NCBI RefSeq assembly: GCF_011758645.1
Contig: NZ_JAAMOZ010000001.1
Coordinates: 868,001-932,000 of the forward strand
Direction: 5' to 3'
Source of the DNA: Brooklawnia cerclae
Lineage (GTDB): Bacteria > Actinomycetota > Actinomycetes > Propionibacteriales > Propionibacteriaceae
Length of the DNA: 64,000 bases
The position numbers and the translations under genes are program-made. Of this stretch, positions 1-8,123 are shown piece by piece (positions within the stretch are counted from its first letter, which is position 1; each line of letters begins with the position of its first letter). The notes beneath the pieces were generated by a model that worked only from the letters and a program-made list of their open reading frames with translations, had not been told where the DNA came from and ran no database searches.

Positions 1-118
1 GCAGGGGGAACGGCTGCGGGGCCGCGCCGACAGCCGGCATGCCGTCGACGGGAGGGGACGACGGCGGATCCGCCGGGCCTTGGGGCGGTTGCTGGGAATC
101 GGACGAGTAATCAGACAT
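1..118 (-). CDS. Partial N-terminus of an unidentified protein
   Basis: An ATG at 118 opens a minus-strand frame that runs off the left edge of the window, giving 39 residues. The visible part is rich in proline, serine and glutamine, with runs such as QQPPQGP and PPSSPP. This fits the disordered cytoplasmic tail found at the start of many actinobacterial membrane proteins. No domain is visible. The gene diverges from the MoxR operon, and the shared upstream region is about 165 bp. The ribosome site is weak (GGTGA a few bases before the ATG). The frame and position are seen; the membrane-protein idea is a guess from composition. Confidence 0.45.
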   Translation of the reverse strand, partial: MSDYSSDSQQPPQGPADPPSSPPVDGMPAVGAAPQPFPL

Positions 119-282
119 CGTCACCCATCTCACCACACCCGTGGTTGAACCTGAAGGCGTGGCCGAACCTGTGTGCTAGCCGTGTGTGGCCGTCCACCAC
201 TCCGGATGTGGCCGTGGCCACGGTATCGTGGCAGGGACGCGCTTTCCGGGCGTCAGCACCGCCAGGCACACAGGAGACTTGA

Positions 283-1344
283 GTGACGAGCACCCCGAGG
301 GACCAGCGCCCGATGTCGATCCAGGAAGCAGCCAAGGTCGTCGGCGAGGCCATCGCCCAGGTCCAGAGGGTCATCGTCGGCCAGGAGCACATGGTCGAGC
401 AGTTGATGGTCGGTCTGCTCGCCCAGGGGCACATCCTGCTGGAAGGCGTGCCCGGCACCGCCAAGACGCTCGCCGTGCGCACCTTCGCGACGGTGGTGGG
501 TGGGACGTTCGCCCGCGTCCAGTTCACCCCCGACCTCGTGCCGTCCGACATCGTGGGCACGCGGGTCTATTCCGCGTCCAAGGAGGAGTTCGACATCGAA
601 CTCGGTCCGGTGTTCACCAACTTCGTCCTGGCGGACGAGATCAACCGTGCGCCCGCGAAGGTGCAGTCGGCGATGCTCGAGCTGATGGCCGAGAAGCAGG
701 TCTCCATTGCCGGCACCACCTACCCGATGCCGAAGCCGTTCATCGTGATCGCGACGCAGAACCCGGTCGAATCCGAGGGCGTCTACCCGCTGCCCGAGGC
801 CCAGCGCGACCGGTTCCTGCTGAAGGTCGACGTGCCCTATCCGAAGGGCAACGAGGAGTTCGAGATCCTGCGGCGCATGTCGGTGAGCCCGCCGACGGCC
901 TCGCCCGTGCTCAATCCCGAGCTCACGCTGCAGTTGCAGGACATGGCCTCGCACGTGTTCGTCCACAATCTGGTGGCGGAGTACATCGTGCGGCTCGTAC
1001 TGGCCACGCGCAATCCCGCGGAGTTCAACATGCCCGACCTGTCGCGGGTGATCCAGATCGGCAACTCCTCGCGTGCCACGCTCGGCCTCACCGCCGCTGC
1101 GCGGGCTCTGGCACTCATCCATGGACGCGACTACGTGCTCCCCACCGATGTACAGGCCGTTGCCAAGGACGTCATGCCGCACCGGCTCGTCCTCAGCTTC
1201 GATGCCATCGCCGATGACATCAGTGCACCCCAGGTGGTGGAACGGATCCTCGCCATGGTGCCCGCACCGACGCCGGTGTGGAACAAGGAACAGCGCGCGG
1301 CCAGCCACACCCAGCACCGGCACCAGCCCACCTACAACAACTGA
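283..1344 (+). CDS. MoxR-family AAA+ ATPase
   Basis: This is a 353-residue MoxR-type AAA+ ATPase, a chaperone-like motor that works with von Willebrand A (VWA) proteins to mature or assemble partner complexes. Walker A (GVPGTAKT) lies at residues 55-62 and Walker B (ADEINR) near 117-122, followed by the AAA lid region. The start is GTG at 283, chosen because AGGAG sits at 272-276. Length is normal for the family. It is the first gene of a four-gene operon with DUF58 and two VWA membrane proteins, the standard MoxR partners. The family is certain, but the client complex cannot be read from sequence. Confidence 0.95.
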   Translation: MTSTPRDQRPMSIQEAAKVVGEAIAQVQRVIVGQEHMVEQLMVGLLAQGHILLEGVPGTAKTLAVRTFATVVGGTFARVQFTPDLVPSDIVGTRVYSASKEEFDIELGPVFTNFVLADEINRAPAKVQSAMLELMAEKQVSIAGTTYPMPKPFIVIATQNPVESEGVYPLPEAQRDRFLLKVDVPYPKGNEEFEILRRMSVSPPTASPVLNPELTLQLQDMASHVFVHNLVAEYIVRLVLATRNPAEFNMPDLSRVIQIGNSSRATLGLTAAARALALIHGRDYVLPTDVQAVAKDVMPHRLVLSFDAIADDISAPQVVERILAMVPAPTPVWNKEQRAASHTQHRHQPTYNN

Positions 1345-1351
1345 CCGCCCG

Positions 1352-2425
1352 ATGACCTCTCCCGACTTCGCCGCACCGCAGACCGGCAACACGCTGGCCA
1401 ACGGCAGAGGCGACGTGGGTGCCGCCGGCAGCGTCCTGAGGGAGCCGACCGGGCCGACCATCCCCCTCAACCGGCTCGCGCCCGAGGCCGCGTTGCGTCG
1501 GCTGGAGCTCACGATCGTCCGCCGCCTCGAGGGGTTCCTGCAGGGCGATCACCTCGGGCTCATGCCGGGCCCGGGCTCCGACCTCAACGATGCCCGTATC
1601 TACGTCCCGGGGCAGGACGACGTCCGCCGCATGGACTGGGCCGTGACCGCACGCACGACGATCCCGCACGTCCGCGACACCATTGCCGACCGGGAACTGG
1701 AGGTGTGGGCGTTGCTGGACGCCACCCCGTCCATGAACTGGGGGACCGCCGGGGTGACCAAACGTGATCTGGGCATCGCCGCCATCGCGACGCTCGGGTT
1801 CGTCAGCCAGAAGATGGGGGACCGCTTCGGCGGCATGGTGATGCACTCCGACTCGGTGCACAGGTTCCCCGCTCGGTCGGGCCGCCAGGCGCTGTACGGC
1901 CTGCTCGGCAAGTTGCTGGACGATCCCATCGAGCGCGACAACCAACCCTCCCTGCTCACGTTGTCCGACGGCATCGAGGCCATGATCCGTACGCAGCGGC
2001 GCAGGGGCATGCGAATCGTGGTGTCCGACTTCCTCACGCCCGGTGACGAGGAACTCGACCCGGGAACCCCTCCCGCCTGGGAGCGTCCCCTGCGGCGTCT
2101 CGCTGTGCGCAACCAGGTGCTGTGCGTCGAGGTGATGGACGCAGGTGAGATCGAGTTCCCCGATGTCGGCGAGCTGCTGATCCGCGACCCCGAGACCGAC
2201 TTCGCCAGGTATGTGAACACCTCGGACCCGAGGGCCCGCAAGATGATCGACGGAGCCTCGCAGGCTCAGCGCCAGCGGGTGGACGCCGCGATGCGTCGCG
2301 CGGGCGTCGGGCACCTGCGGCTGCAGACCGACCGCGACTGGGTGCAGGACATCGCGCGGTTCGTGCTCACCTATCGCCGGACCGCCGCTGTGCTGCACAC
2401 CCCGCCGCAGGGGGTGGCCCGATGA
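1352..2425 (+). CDS. DUF58 (VWA-like) protein
   Basis: This 357-residue protein belongs to the DUF58 family, which accompanies MoxR ATPases. The DUF58 core (GSDLNDARIYVPG) is near residues 75-87, followed by RRMDW. A degenerate MIDAS-like motif (DATPSM) begins at residue 123, where the beta-strand leading to a VWA metal site would be. No signal peptide or clear membrane segment is seen, so it is probably cytoplasmic, unlike many DUF58 proteins that have N-terminal membrane helices. The ATG at 1352 starts 7 bases after the moxR stop. Its stop overlaps the next start (ATGA), which indicates translational coupling. Confidence 0.9.
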   Translation: MTSPDFAAPQTGNTLANGRGDVGAAGSVLREPTGPTIPLNRLAPEAALRRLELTIVRRLEGFLQGDHLGLMPGPGSDLNDARIYVPGQDDVRRMDWAVTARTTIPHVRDTIADRELEVWALLDATPSMNWGTAGVTKRDLGIAAIATLGFVSQKMGDRFGGMVMHSDSVHRFPARSGRQALYGLLGKLLDDPIERDNQPSLLTLSDGIEAMIRTQRRRGMRIVVSDFLTPGDEELDPGTPPAWERPLRRLAVRNQVLCVEVMDAGEIEFPDVGELLIRDPETDFARYVNTSDPRARKMIDGASQAQRQRVDAAMRRAGVGHLRLQTDRDWVQDIARFVLTYRRTAAVLHTPPQGVAR

Positions 2426-3402
2426 GTGGGGACACCACGCGGGTGCTGTGGGTCGACTTCTTCAACGCCGAACGCCTCTGGGCGCTGCTGCTCATCCCGC
2501 TGCTGGTCATCGCATACATCGCGTTGCTGCAACTCAAGCGCAATCGCGGCATGCGCTACACGCAGACCGGCATCGTCGGTGCGGTGCTGCCCCGGCAGTC
2601 GCAGTGGCGCAGGCACGTGTCGGTGGCGATGACGCTGTGCGCGCTGGTGGCGATCACCGGCGCGTGGGCCCGGCCGGTGGGCACCGAGAAAGTGCCCCGG
2701 GAACGGGCCACCGTGGTCGTCGTCCTCGACCGCTCCTTGTCGATGCAGGCCACAGATGTGGAGCCGAACCGGATGGACGCGTCCAAACAGGCCGCGAAGG
2801 ACTTCATCGACCAGTTGCCCTCGCAGTACAACGTGTCGATCGTCGGTCTCAGCGGGGCGAGCTCGGTGCTGGCGCCGCCCACGACCGACCGCGGCATGGT
2901 CGACCGTGTCATCGACGCGATGGATCTGCAGGACGGTACGAACATCGGGGACGCCATCACGGCCAGCCTCAGCGCGATAGCGCAGGCCCCGGGGGACGAG
3001 GGGGACGATCCCGCGCCCGCGATCATCGTCCTGCTCTCGGACGGGCAGAACACGGGAGGCTCCACGGATCCGCTCACGGCGGCCGACCAGGCCAAACAGC
3101 AGGACGTCCCCATCTACACGATCGCTTTCGGCACGCTGAACGGCTACGTCGACGTCGACGGGCAGCGGTACAACGTGGCCCCCGACACCGAACTTCTGGG
3201 GCAGATCGCCACCGCCACCGGTGGGCAGGCACTGGACGCGAAGTCCGCCAGTCAGCTGAACGACGTCTACACGCACATGCAGAGCGAGGTCGGGTACGAG
3301 GACGTGAAGAAGGAAGTCACCGCCCAGTGGGCGCTGTATGCCCTGGCATTCGCGATCGTCGCCGCCTTCGGCGCGGTGTCGATGGCTGCGAGGTGGCCGT
3401 GA
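2422..3402 (+). CDS. VWA-domain membrane protein (BatA-like), first copy
   Basis: This 326-residue protein has two N-terminal hydrophobic segments (about 18-36 and 67-83), a VWA domain and one C-terminal segment (about 305-322). The arrangement is that of BatA/aerotolerance-type proteins, with the VWA domain outside the membrane. The MIDAS motif DRSLSM begins at residue 103, so metal-dependent ligand binding is probably intact. The start overlaps the DUF58 stop by 4 bases. It is clearly paralogous to the next gene, sharing the VPRERATVV stretch just before the MIDAS. It probably acts with the MoxR ATPase; the ligand is unknown. Confidence 0.9.
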   Translation: MSGDTTRVLWVDFFNAERLWALLLIPLLVIAYIALLQLKRNRGMRYTQTGIVGAVLPRQSQWRRHVSVAMTLCALVAITGAWARPVGTEKVPRERATVVVVLDRSLSMQATDVEPNRMDASKQAAKDFIDQLPSQYNVSIVGLSGASSVLAPPTTDRGMVDRVIDAMDLQDGTNIGDAITASLSAIAQAPGDEGDDPAPAIIVLLSDGQNTGGSTDPLTAADQAKQQDVPIYTIAFGTLNGYVDVDGQRYNVAPDTELLGQIATATGGQALDAKSASQLNDVYTHMQSEVGYEDVKKEVTAQWALYALAFAIVAAFGAVSMAARWP

Positions 3403-4361
3403 TGGTGCCCCTGATCAGCTTCATGCACCCCGGCCGGTTGTGGTTGGCGTTGATCGCGGTCGCGATCGGTCTGCTGTACGTCGTGTTGTCTCAGCGGCTG
3501 CGTGCCGGTGGGACGAAGGGCCGGACGCGGCTCGACCTCGTCCTGCCACGCGATCCGGCGCTCAAGCGGCATCTGTCCGTGGCCGCCGCTCTGCTGTCGG
3601 TGCTGTCCCTGGTGGTCGCGTACGCCCAGCCGCAGGACATGACGCAGGTGCCGCGCGAACGGGCGACCGTGGTGATCACGATCGACGTCTCGCGGTCGAT
3701 GCGTGCCCAGGACGTGTCGCCGAGCCGTATCGAGGCCGCCCAGGAGGCGGCCAAGGAGTTCGTGGACATGCTGCCGACCACGTTCAACGTGGCGTTGGTC
3801 GCGTTCTCGGGGACGGCGTCGATGGTCTCGCCGCCCACCCTCGACCGTGAGGCGGTCAAACGGGCCATCGACTCGCTGGAACTCGCTCCGGCGACGGCGG
3901 TGGGCGAGGGCATCTACACGTCGTTGGACGCGCTCGCGCTCGCACCGGCTGACCCCGACAACCCTGACGAGCCCGCCCCGGGTGCCATCGTCCTGCTCTC
4001 GGACGGGTACACCAACATCGGGCGCGATTCGGCGCTGGCCGCCCAGGCGGCGAAGGACCAGAACGTGCCCGTGTACACGATTGCCTACGGCACGGCGGGC
4101 GGTTATGTGTACGAGCAGGGGGTGCGCGTCCCCGTGCCTGTGAACCATGCCGAGTTGGCGCGGGTGGCGCAGATCTCCGGGGGGAAGAAGTACTCCGCGG
4201 AGTCGTTGAGCGATCTGAAGAACATCTATCAGACGCTCGCGCGGTCGATCGGCTACGAGCAGGTCGAGACGGAGGTCACCGCGCGGTACGCGCTGCTGGC
4301 GCTCGTGTTCGGGTTGCTCGCCTCCATGGGCGTCATCTCCCTGGCGGCGCGCTGGCCGTGA
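3402..4361 (+). CDS. VWA-domain membrane protein (BatA-like), second copy
   Basis: This 319-residue paralogue of the preceding gene is the last gene of the MoxR operon. The ATG at 3402 overlaps the previous stop (TGATG). It has N-terminal hydrophobic segments (about 12-29 and 57-75), a VWA domain with MIDAS DVSRSM starting at residue 95, and a C-terminal hydrophobic segment. Having two adjacent VWA membrane proteins fits a heteromeric pair such as BatA/BatB. Nothing shows whether they differ in ligand. Only about 20 bp separates its stop from a convergent small gene. Confidence 0.9.
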   Translation: MVPLISFMHPGRLWLALIAVAIGLLYVVLSQRLRAGGTKGRTRLDLVLPRDPALKRHLSVAAALLSVLSLVVAYAQPQDMTQVPRERATVVITIDVSRSMRAQDVSPSRIEAAQEAAKEFVDMLPTTFNVALVAFSGTASMVSPPTLDREAVKRAIDSLELAPATAVGEGIYTSLDALALAPADPDNPDEPAPGAIVLLSDGYTNIGRDSALAAQAAKDQNVPVYTIAYGTAGGYVYEQGVRVPVPVNHAELARVAQISGGKKYSAESLSDLKNIYQTLARSIGYEQVETEVTARYALLALVFGLLASMGVISLAARWP

Positions 4362-4383
4362 GGGTCGAGAGGCACCGAGGAAC

Positions 4384-4680
4384 TCAACTGGTGGAATATA
4401 TGCCGACCGCGACTGTTGTGCCGCCCCCCGGCTCGTTTCCGTGGATCCTGATCCAGTCGTCATCCGCTATCACGAACAGTTCAATAGGCAGGCCGTCTGC
4501 TCGCGTGTGAGCCCAGTCGAGCGCTTCCATGACACTCGTGGTCCCGGTTATGAGCCATTCATCACGCATCTCCGATTCGCTCGGCTTCACGGAAGGGATC
4601 CAGATCCTGACGATGTAATCGGCTTGCCTGCCCTTGAATTGAACTTCGCCCACAAAAGGCTCAACTCTCATTTGGCTCAC
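4384..4680 (-). CDS. Small hypothetical protein (about 95-98 aa)
   Basis: I do not recognise this protein. It is short, soluble and acidic, with a plausible alternating beta/alpha pattern and aromatic-rich strands (DYIVRIWIP, ELFVIADDDWIRI). The start is either GTG at 4680 or ATG at 4671; AAGGG at about 4684-4688 precedes both. The 4380-4800 interval is visibly less GC-rich than its neighbours, which suggests imported DNA. A plus-strand frame overlaps it (4441-4761) but has poor codon structure. The size resembles small immunity or cargo proteins, but nothing in the sequence supports a specific role. Confidence 0.55.
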   Translation of the reverse strand: MSQMRVEPFVGEVQFKGRQADYIVRIWIPSVKPSESEMRDEWLITGTTSVMEALDWAHTRADGLPIELFVIADDDWIRIHGNEPGGGTTVAVGIYSTS

Positions 4681-4856
4681 TTTCCCTTGTGCCGCACAGG
4701 TAAGAGTTCGGCAACTCGGCTGTGTCGGATCAACTCTTCACTGAGGCACCCAATTCGCTGATAATGCCTCCCAGAAGCCGATGACCTTGTATACGGTGGG
4801 TTGCTCGCTCAGTCGGCAACCACTTGTCCTGACCCCGGAAGGAGCACGATGCTCGT

Positions 4857-4900
4857 TTCGACAGGCTCAACGAGCGCAGTCGGTCCCTGAGCCTGTCGAA
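4857..4900. repeat. REP-like inverted repeat
   Basis: TTCGACAGGCTCA (4857-4869) and its exact complement TGAGCCTGTCGAA (4888-4900) form a 13-bp stem around an 18-nt loop. It lies about 30 bp downstream of the stop of the FGGY kinase gene and could act as its terminator. The rest of 4681-4930 shows no gene. Further members of the family lie at 6508-6680 and 29996-30302. Confidence 0.8.
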
Positions 4901-4930
4901 GGGGCGTCGTGGTGAAGCGGCCGCAAGGCG

Positions 4931-6424
4931 TCAACGATCCGCCGCCGCGTTCTGGCGTGCGGCCAACCGGTGCGTGATGGACGCGGTCGCCGGATACAGC
5001 TCCCGGTACAGGGCGTAGAGCTCGGCGTAACCCTCGGCGTTCTGTGGCCTTGGGGTCAGTGTCCTGGCGGGCGGGTTCCATTCGGACGCAGGGATGGGTG
5101 CCTTCAGACAGGCCGCGAGCCAGGCGCTGCCGTAGCTGGCGCCGATGGTCTCGCGTGGGATGACCTGGGGACGCCCGCTGATGTCGCTGACGATCTGCGT
5201 CCACACGTCACCCTTCGTCCCGCCGCCCACGGCTACGATCCGGTCGATCCGCCCGCCCGCGGCCTCGATGGCTTCGATGTTGTGGCGCACCGCCAGCCCG
5301 GTGGCCTCCAGGGCAGCCCGGTAGAGATCGCCGCGCGTGTGGTCGATCGTCAGGCCGGCGACGACCCCCCGGGCGGCCGGGTCCATCAGCGGGGTGCGTT
5401 CGCCGGCGAAGTAGGGCAGCATCAACAGACCGTGCGCGCCCGGCCCGGCGGCGTCCGCCTCGGCCACGAGCTCGGTGAAGTCGGGGGAGCCGAACAGGTC
5501 GCGGAGCCAGTTCGTGATCGCACCGGACGTGGCCATGCCCCCGGCGACGTTGCGGGTGTCGGGCAGCGCGCCGATCGTCCCCCACAACGAGGGGCTGCGG
5601 ACGGGCTCGGTCACGGTGTTGACGAAGAACATCGTCGTCCCGTACATGAGCATCAGATCGCCCGGGTTGTGTGCGTCGACGGACAATGCCTCGGCCCAGG
5701 CATCGATCGTGCCGGTGGTGACCGGGATGCCCTCGGGCAGGCCGGTTGCTTCGGCGGCGGCGGCCGACACGGTCCCGGCGGCATCACCCGCCCATGCGAG
5801 CCGGGGCAGCTCGATGCCGGGGGCGATCTGCTCGGCCCACGGTGTGTACCAGGCCCGAGCCTCGATGTCGTACATCGGGGTGCACTGCGAGGCCGACTGG
5901 TGGTCGAGCACGTAGGCACCGGTGAGGTTCCACACGAGCCAGCTGGCAGGCATGAACAGGCGCCGGGCGCGGGCGCGTACGTCGGGCTCGTGCCGGGCCA
6001 CCCAGGCGATCTTGGGGCCGGCGGCCTGGGTGGTGAGTACCGAGCCACAACGGGCGATGATGGCGTCGTCCCCGCCCAGGCGCGTCGTCCACTCCTCGAT
6101 CTCGGCCACCGCGCGTGTGTCGACACCGTAGAGGATCGCGGGACGCACGGGCGTGGAGTCGTCGTCGGCGAGGGCCACACACGGGCCCATGCCGCTGACG
6201 CCCACCGCCTCCACGGTCGCCTCAGGGTCGGCGGCGAGCAGTTCGTGGCTGAGCGAGCAGAACTCGTCCCACCAGATTTCCGGGGCCATCTCGACGTGGC
6301 CGGGCCGTGGCCGCCGAACGTCATGGGTTCTCGTTAAGGTCGCCAGCACGGTGCCGTCCAGGCTTGTCAGCACGCCTTTTGTGCTGGAGGTGCCGACGTC
6401 GATCCCGATCACTGCTGCAGTCAT
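4931..6424 (-). CDS. FGGY-family carbohydrate kinase
   Basis: This 497-residue FGGY sugar kinase is of the xylulokinase/ribulokinase type and would phosphorylate a ketose or polyol with ATP in the cytoplasm. The N-terminal phosphate loop GIDVGTSSTKG starts near residue 7. TIDAWAE in mid-protein fits the catalytic-aspartate region, and a GGGTKGDVW segment marks the second ATPase-fold domain. Length is typical. It is the distal gene of a minus-strand carbohydrate locus with a ROK repressor, a ribose-type ABC importer and an SDR dehydrogenase. That context suggests that a polyol is imported, oxidised by the SDR to a ketose and phosphorylated here. The exact sugar cannot be assigned. Confidence 0.88.
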   Translation of the reverse strand: MTAAVIGIDVGTSSTKGVLTSLDGTVLATLTRTHDVRRPRPGHVEMAPEIWWDEFCSLSHELLAADPEATVEAVGVSGMGPCVALADDDSTPVRPAILYGVDTRAVAEIEEWTTRLGGDDAIIARCGSVLTTQAAGPKIAWVARHEPDVRARARRLFMPASWLVWNLTGAYVLDHQSASQCTPMYDIEARAWYTPWAEQIAPGIELPRLAWAGDAAGTVSAAAAEATGLPEGIPVTTGTIDAWAEALSVDAHNPGDLMLMYGTTMFFVNTVTEPVRSPSLWGTIGALPDTRNVAGGMATSGAITNWLRDLFGSPDFTELVAEADAAGPGAHGLLMLPYFAGERTPLMDPAARGVVAGLTIDHTRGDLYRAALEATGLAVRHNIEAIEAAGGRIDRIVAVGGGTKGDVWTQIVSDISGRPQVIPRETIGASYGSAWLAACLKAPIPASEWNPPARTLTPRPQNAEGYAELYALYRELYPATASITHRLAARQNAAADR

Positions 6425-6507
6425 GGTGTTCGTCCGATCAGATGGAAATAGGTGTCGTTACGTCCCGGACGCTGTTGTCGCGGGAGGTGCGTGTGGAGTT
6501 GTAGAGC

Positions 6508-6680
6508 TGGCTTCGACAGGCTCAGCCAGCGTTGGCCGGGTTGGCTTCGACGGGCTCAGCCAGCGTTTCTGTGTGATCCCTGAGCTTGTCGAAGGGTGGT
6601 GGTCATTTCGACAAGCTCAATGACCGCTGGGCGGCTGTTCCCTGAGCCTGTCGAAGGGTGGTCCCTGAGCTTGTCGAAGG
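6508..6680. repeat. Cluster of six REP-like repeat units
   Basis: Six variants of the TTCGACAGGCTCA / TGAGCYTGTCGAA unit occur in about 170 bp between the ROK gene and the FGGY kinase gene, some direct and some inverted. One copy reads TTCGACAAGCTCAATGAC and two are followed by GCCAGCG. The mixed orientation would give several alternative hairpins. They separate the regulator from the kinase and may act as a terminator or mRNA end-stabiliser. The rest of 6425-6688 holds no gene. Confidence 0.8.
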
Positions 6681-6688
6681 GTCGTCGT

Positions 6689-7882
6689 CTAGTAGGAGGC
6701 CAGAGGAACGGCTTTGCGAAGGGCACGGCCGGATGTGCCGCCCGCTCGTGGCTGGCCGGGGCCGAGATCCTGGCGGAACTCGTCCACGAGGTAGAGGGCC
6801 GCACCGGTCGCGACCGGTTGTGTGGTGTAGCTGCACGGCACGAGGAACGTCTCGGAGTGGCTGGCCAGGAAGCTCAGCCGGTCGACCTTCGAGCGCAGGG
6901 GAGTCATGTGGTCGCGGATGTGGGCACCGACGTCGCCGCCCAGGATGATGGTGCAGCCGAACAGGACGCGGATGTTGTGGATGGCCTGGGCGAGATCGGA
7001 GGTGTACCGGTCCCACACGTCCGACAAGGTGTCGTCGCCATCACCGAGCCGTGAGAAGAACCCCTCCAGCGAGCCGTCCGCATGCCGCGCCAGGACGCTC
7101 GCGTTGCAGTAGGCGTCCATGCATCCGTTCTGCCCGCAGTAGCAGCGCCGACCGCCCTGGTGTATGCGCAGGTGCCCGATCTCTCCCGCGAATTCCCCGT
7201 CGCCCCGGTAGATCTCGCCGTTGATCAGTACCGAGCCGCCGATGCTCTTCGACAAGCTGATGTAGAAGGCGTTGTCGACCCCGTGATCGGGCCAGAACTC
7301 GGCCAGGCCGGCAGCGTCCGAATCGTGGAGCAACCGGGTGCGGAACCTGAGGTGACGCCCGAAGTCGGCAGCGGTGATGCCGTAGTTGTCGATCACGCGC
7401 CCGTAGGTCACCTGCCCGGTGGTCTCGCTGATGAGACCGGGAACGGCGACCCCGACCCCGAGGATCCGATCCCGGTCGACGCCGGCGTCGGCCAGCAGGG
7501 TCTCCACCTCGGCGCCGACGAACGCGAAGTAGTCGTCCGACCGGGCGAAGTCGCGATGAGCCTGGCGCTGGCACAACACCTGCCGCTCGAGGTTCACGAC
7601 CAGGCAGGTGACGCGGTCCTGCGTGACATCGACGCCCACAGCAAGCCTCCCGTCGGCCACGCAGGCGTACGCGATCGGGCTGCGACCGCCGTTGGAACCG
7701 GACGACAGCTTCGCGCCCTGCTCCAGGAGCCCCGCCTCCATGAAATGCGTCAGATATTTCGAGACGGTCGGGAGGCTGATCCCCAGAGCGCCGGCGATGT
7801 CGTTCTTCGTCGCCATGCCGCGTTCGCGGATGAAGTCGTAGATCGCGCGGCGGGTTCGTTTCCTGATGCCGGACGTCTTCAT
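6689..7882 (-). CDS. ROK-family transcriptional repressor
   Basis: This protein of about 397 residues has an N-terminal winged helix-turn-helix (about 10-55; NDIAGALGISLPTVSKYL) and a C-terminal ROK sugar-kinase-like domain (AVGVDVTQDR near 81-90). The ROK zinc site is present as CYCGQNGCMD. XylR/NagC-type ROK proteins release DNA when a sugar binds. I chose ATG 7882 because a GTG at 7894 would sit directly on the GGGAG ribosome site. It lies between the importer genes and the FGGY kinase and probably controls both. A TTTA-N-TAAA palindrome upstream of the SDR gene is a candidate target. Confidence 0.88.
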   Translation of the reverse strand: MKTSGIRKRTRRAIYDFIRERGMATKNDIAGALGISLPTVSKYLTHFMEAGLLEQGAKLSSGSNGGRSPIAYACVADGRLAVGVDVTQDRVTCLVVNLERQVLCQRQAHRDFARSDDYFAFVGAEVETLLADAGVDRDRILGVGVAVPGLISETTGQVTYGRVIDNYGITAADFGRHLRFRTRLLHDSDAAGLAEFWPDHGVDNAFYISLSKSIGGSVLINGEIYRGDGEFAGEIGHLRIHQGGRRCYCGQNGCMDAYCNASVLARHADGSLEGFFSRLGDGDDTLSDVWDRYTSDLAQAIHNIRVLFGCTIILGGDVGAHIRDHMTPLRSKVDRLSFLASHSETFLVPCSYTTQPVATGAALYLVDEFRQDLGPGQPRAGGTSGRALRKAVPLASY

Positions 7883-7985
7883 CTCTGGGTTCACCTCCCG
7901 GTTCGTGTGGTCAGCGTGAGTGTCCTGGCGCCCGATGTGAGAGGGGGCCCGCGTCCGGATCGGAAACCATCCTAGTGGGTTCGGC

Positions 7986-7998
7986 AGGAGTTACTCCT
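7986..7998. promoter_or_regulatory. Short perfect palindrome upstream of the ROK gene
   Basis: AGGAGTTACTCCT is a perfect dyad (6-bp arms, 1-nt centre) about 104 bp upstream of the ROK start. It is a possible autoregulatory operator; position and symmetry are the only evidence. Confidence 0.3.
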
Positions 7999-8030
7999 AA
8001 CCGCCCCGCACTTGCGTGCCGCGTCGGCTG

Positions 8031-8106
8031 CACCCGGCCCGGGGCGCCGGGACCCCGGGCCGGGTGGGTGCCCCGGGGCGCGTGATGCGTCCACGCCCCG
8101 GGGCAC
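8031..8106 (-). terminator. Two tandem GC-rich hairpins after the permease gene
   Basis: The first hairpin has 14-bp perfect arms (8031-8044 and 8053-8066, 8-nt loop). The second has 13-bp perfect arms (8068-8080 and 8094-8106, 13-nt loop). They follow the permease stop and have no clear U-tract. They probably end or strongly attenuate the importer transcript before the ROK gene. Confidence 0.7.
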
Positions 8107-8123
8107 GTCGGTGGGCCGCACGC

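Noticed and set aside
253-1512. A 419-codon minus-strand frame across moxR
   Set aside because: It runs antisense to a well-conserved MoxR gene and its product is an Arg/His/Gly-rich artefact.
4441-4761. Plus-strand 106-codon frame competing with the minus-strand gene at 4384-4680
   Set aside because: Weak codon structure, no ribosome site and an artefact-like protein; the minus-strand product looks more like a folded protein.
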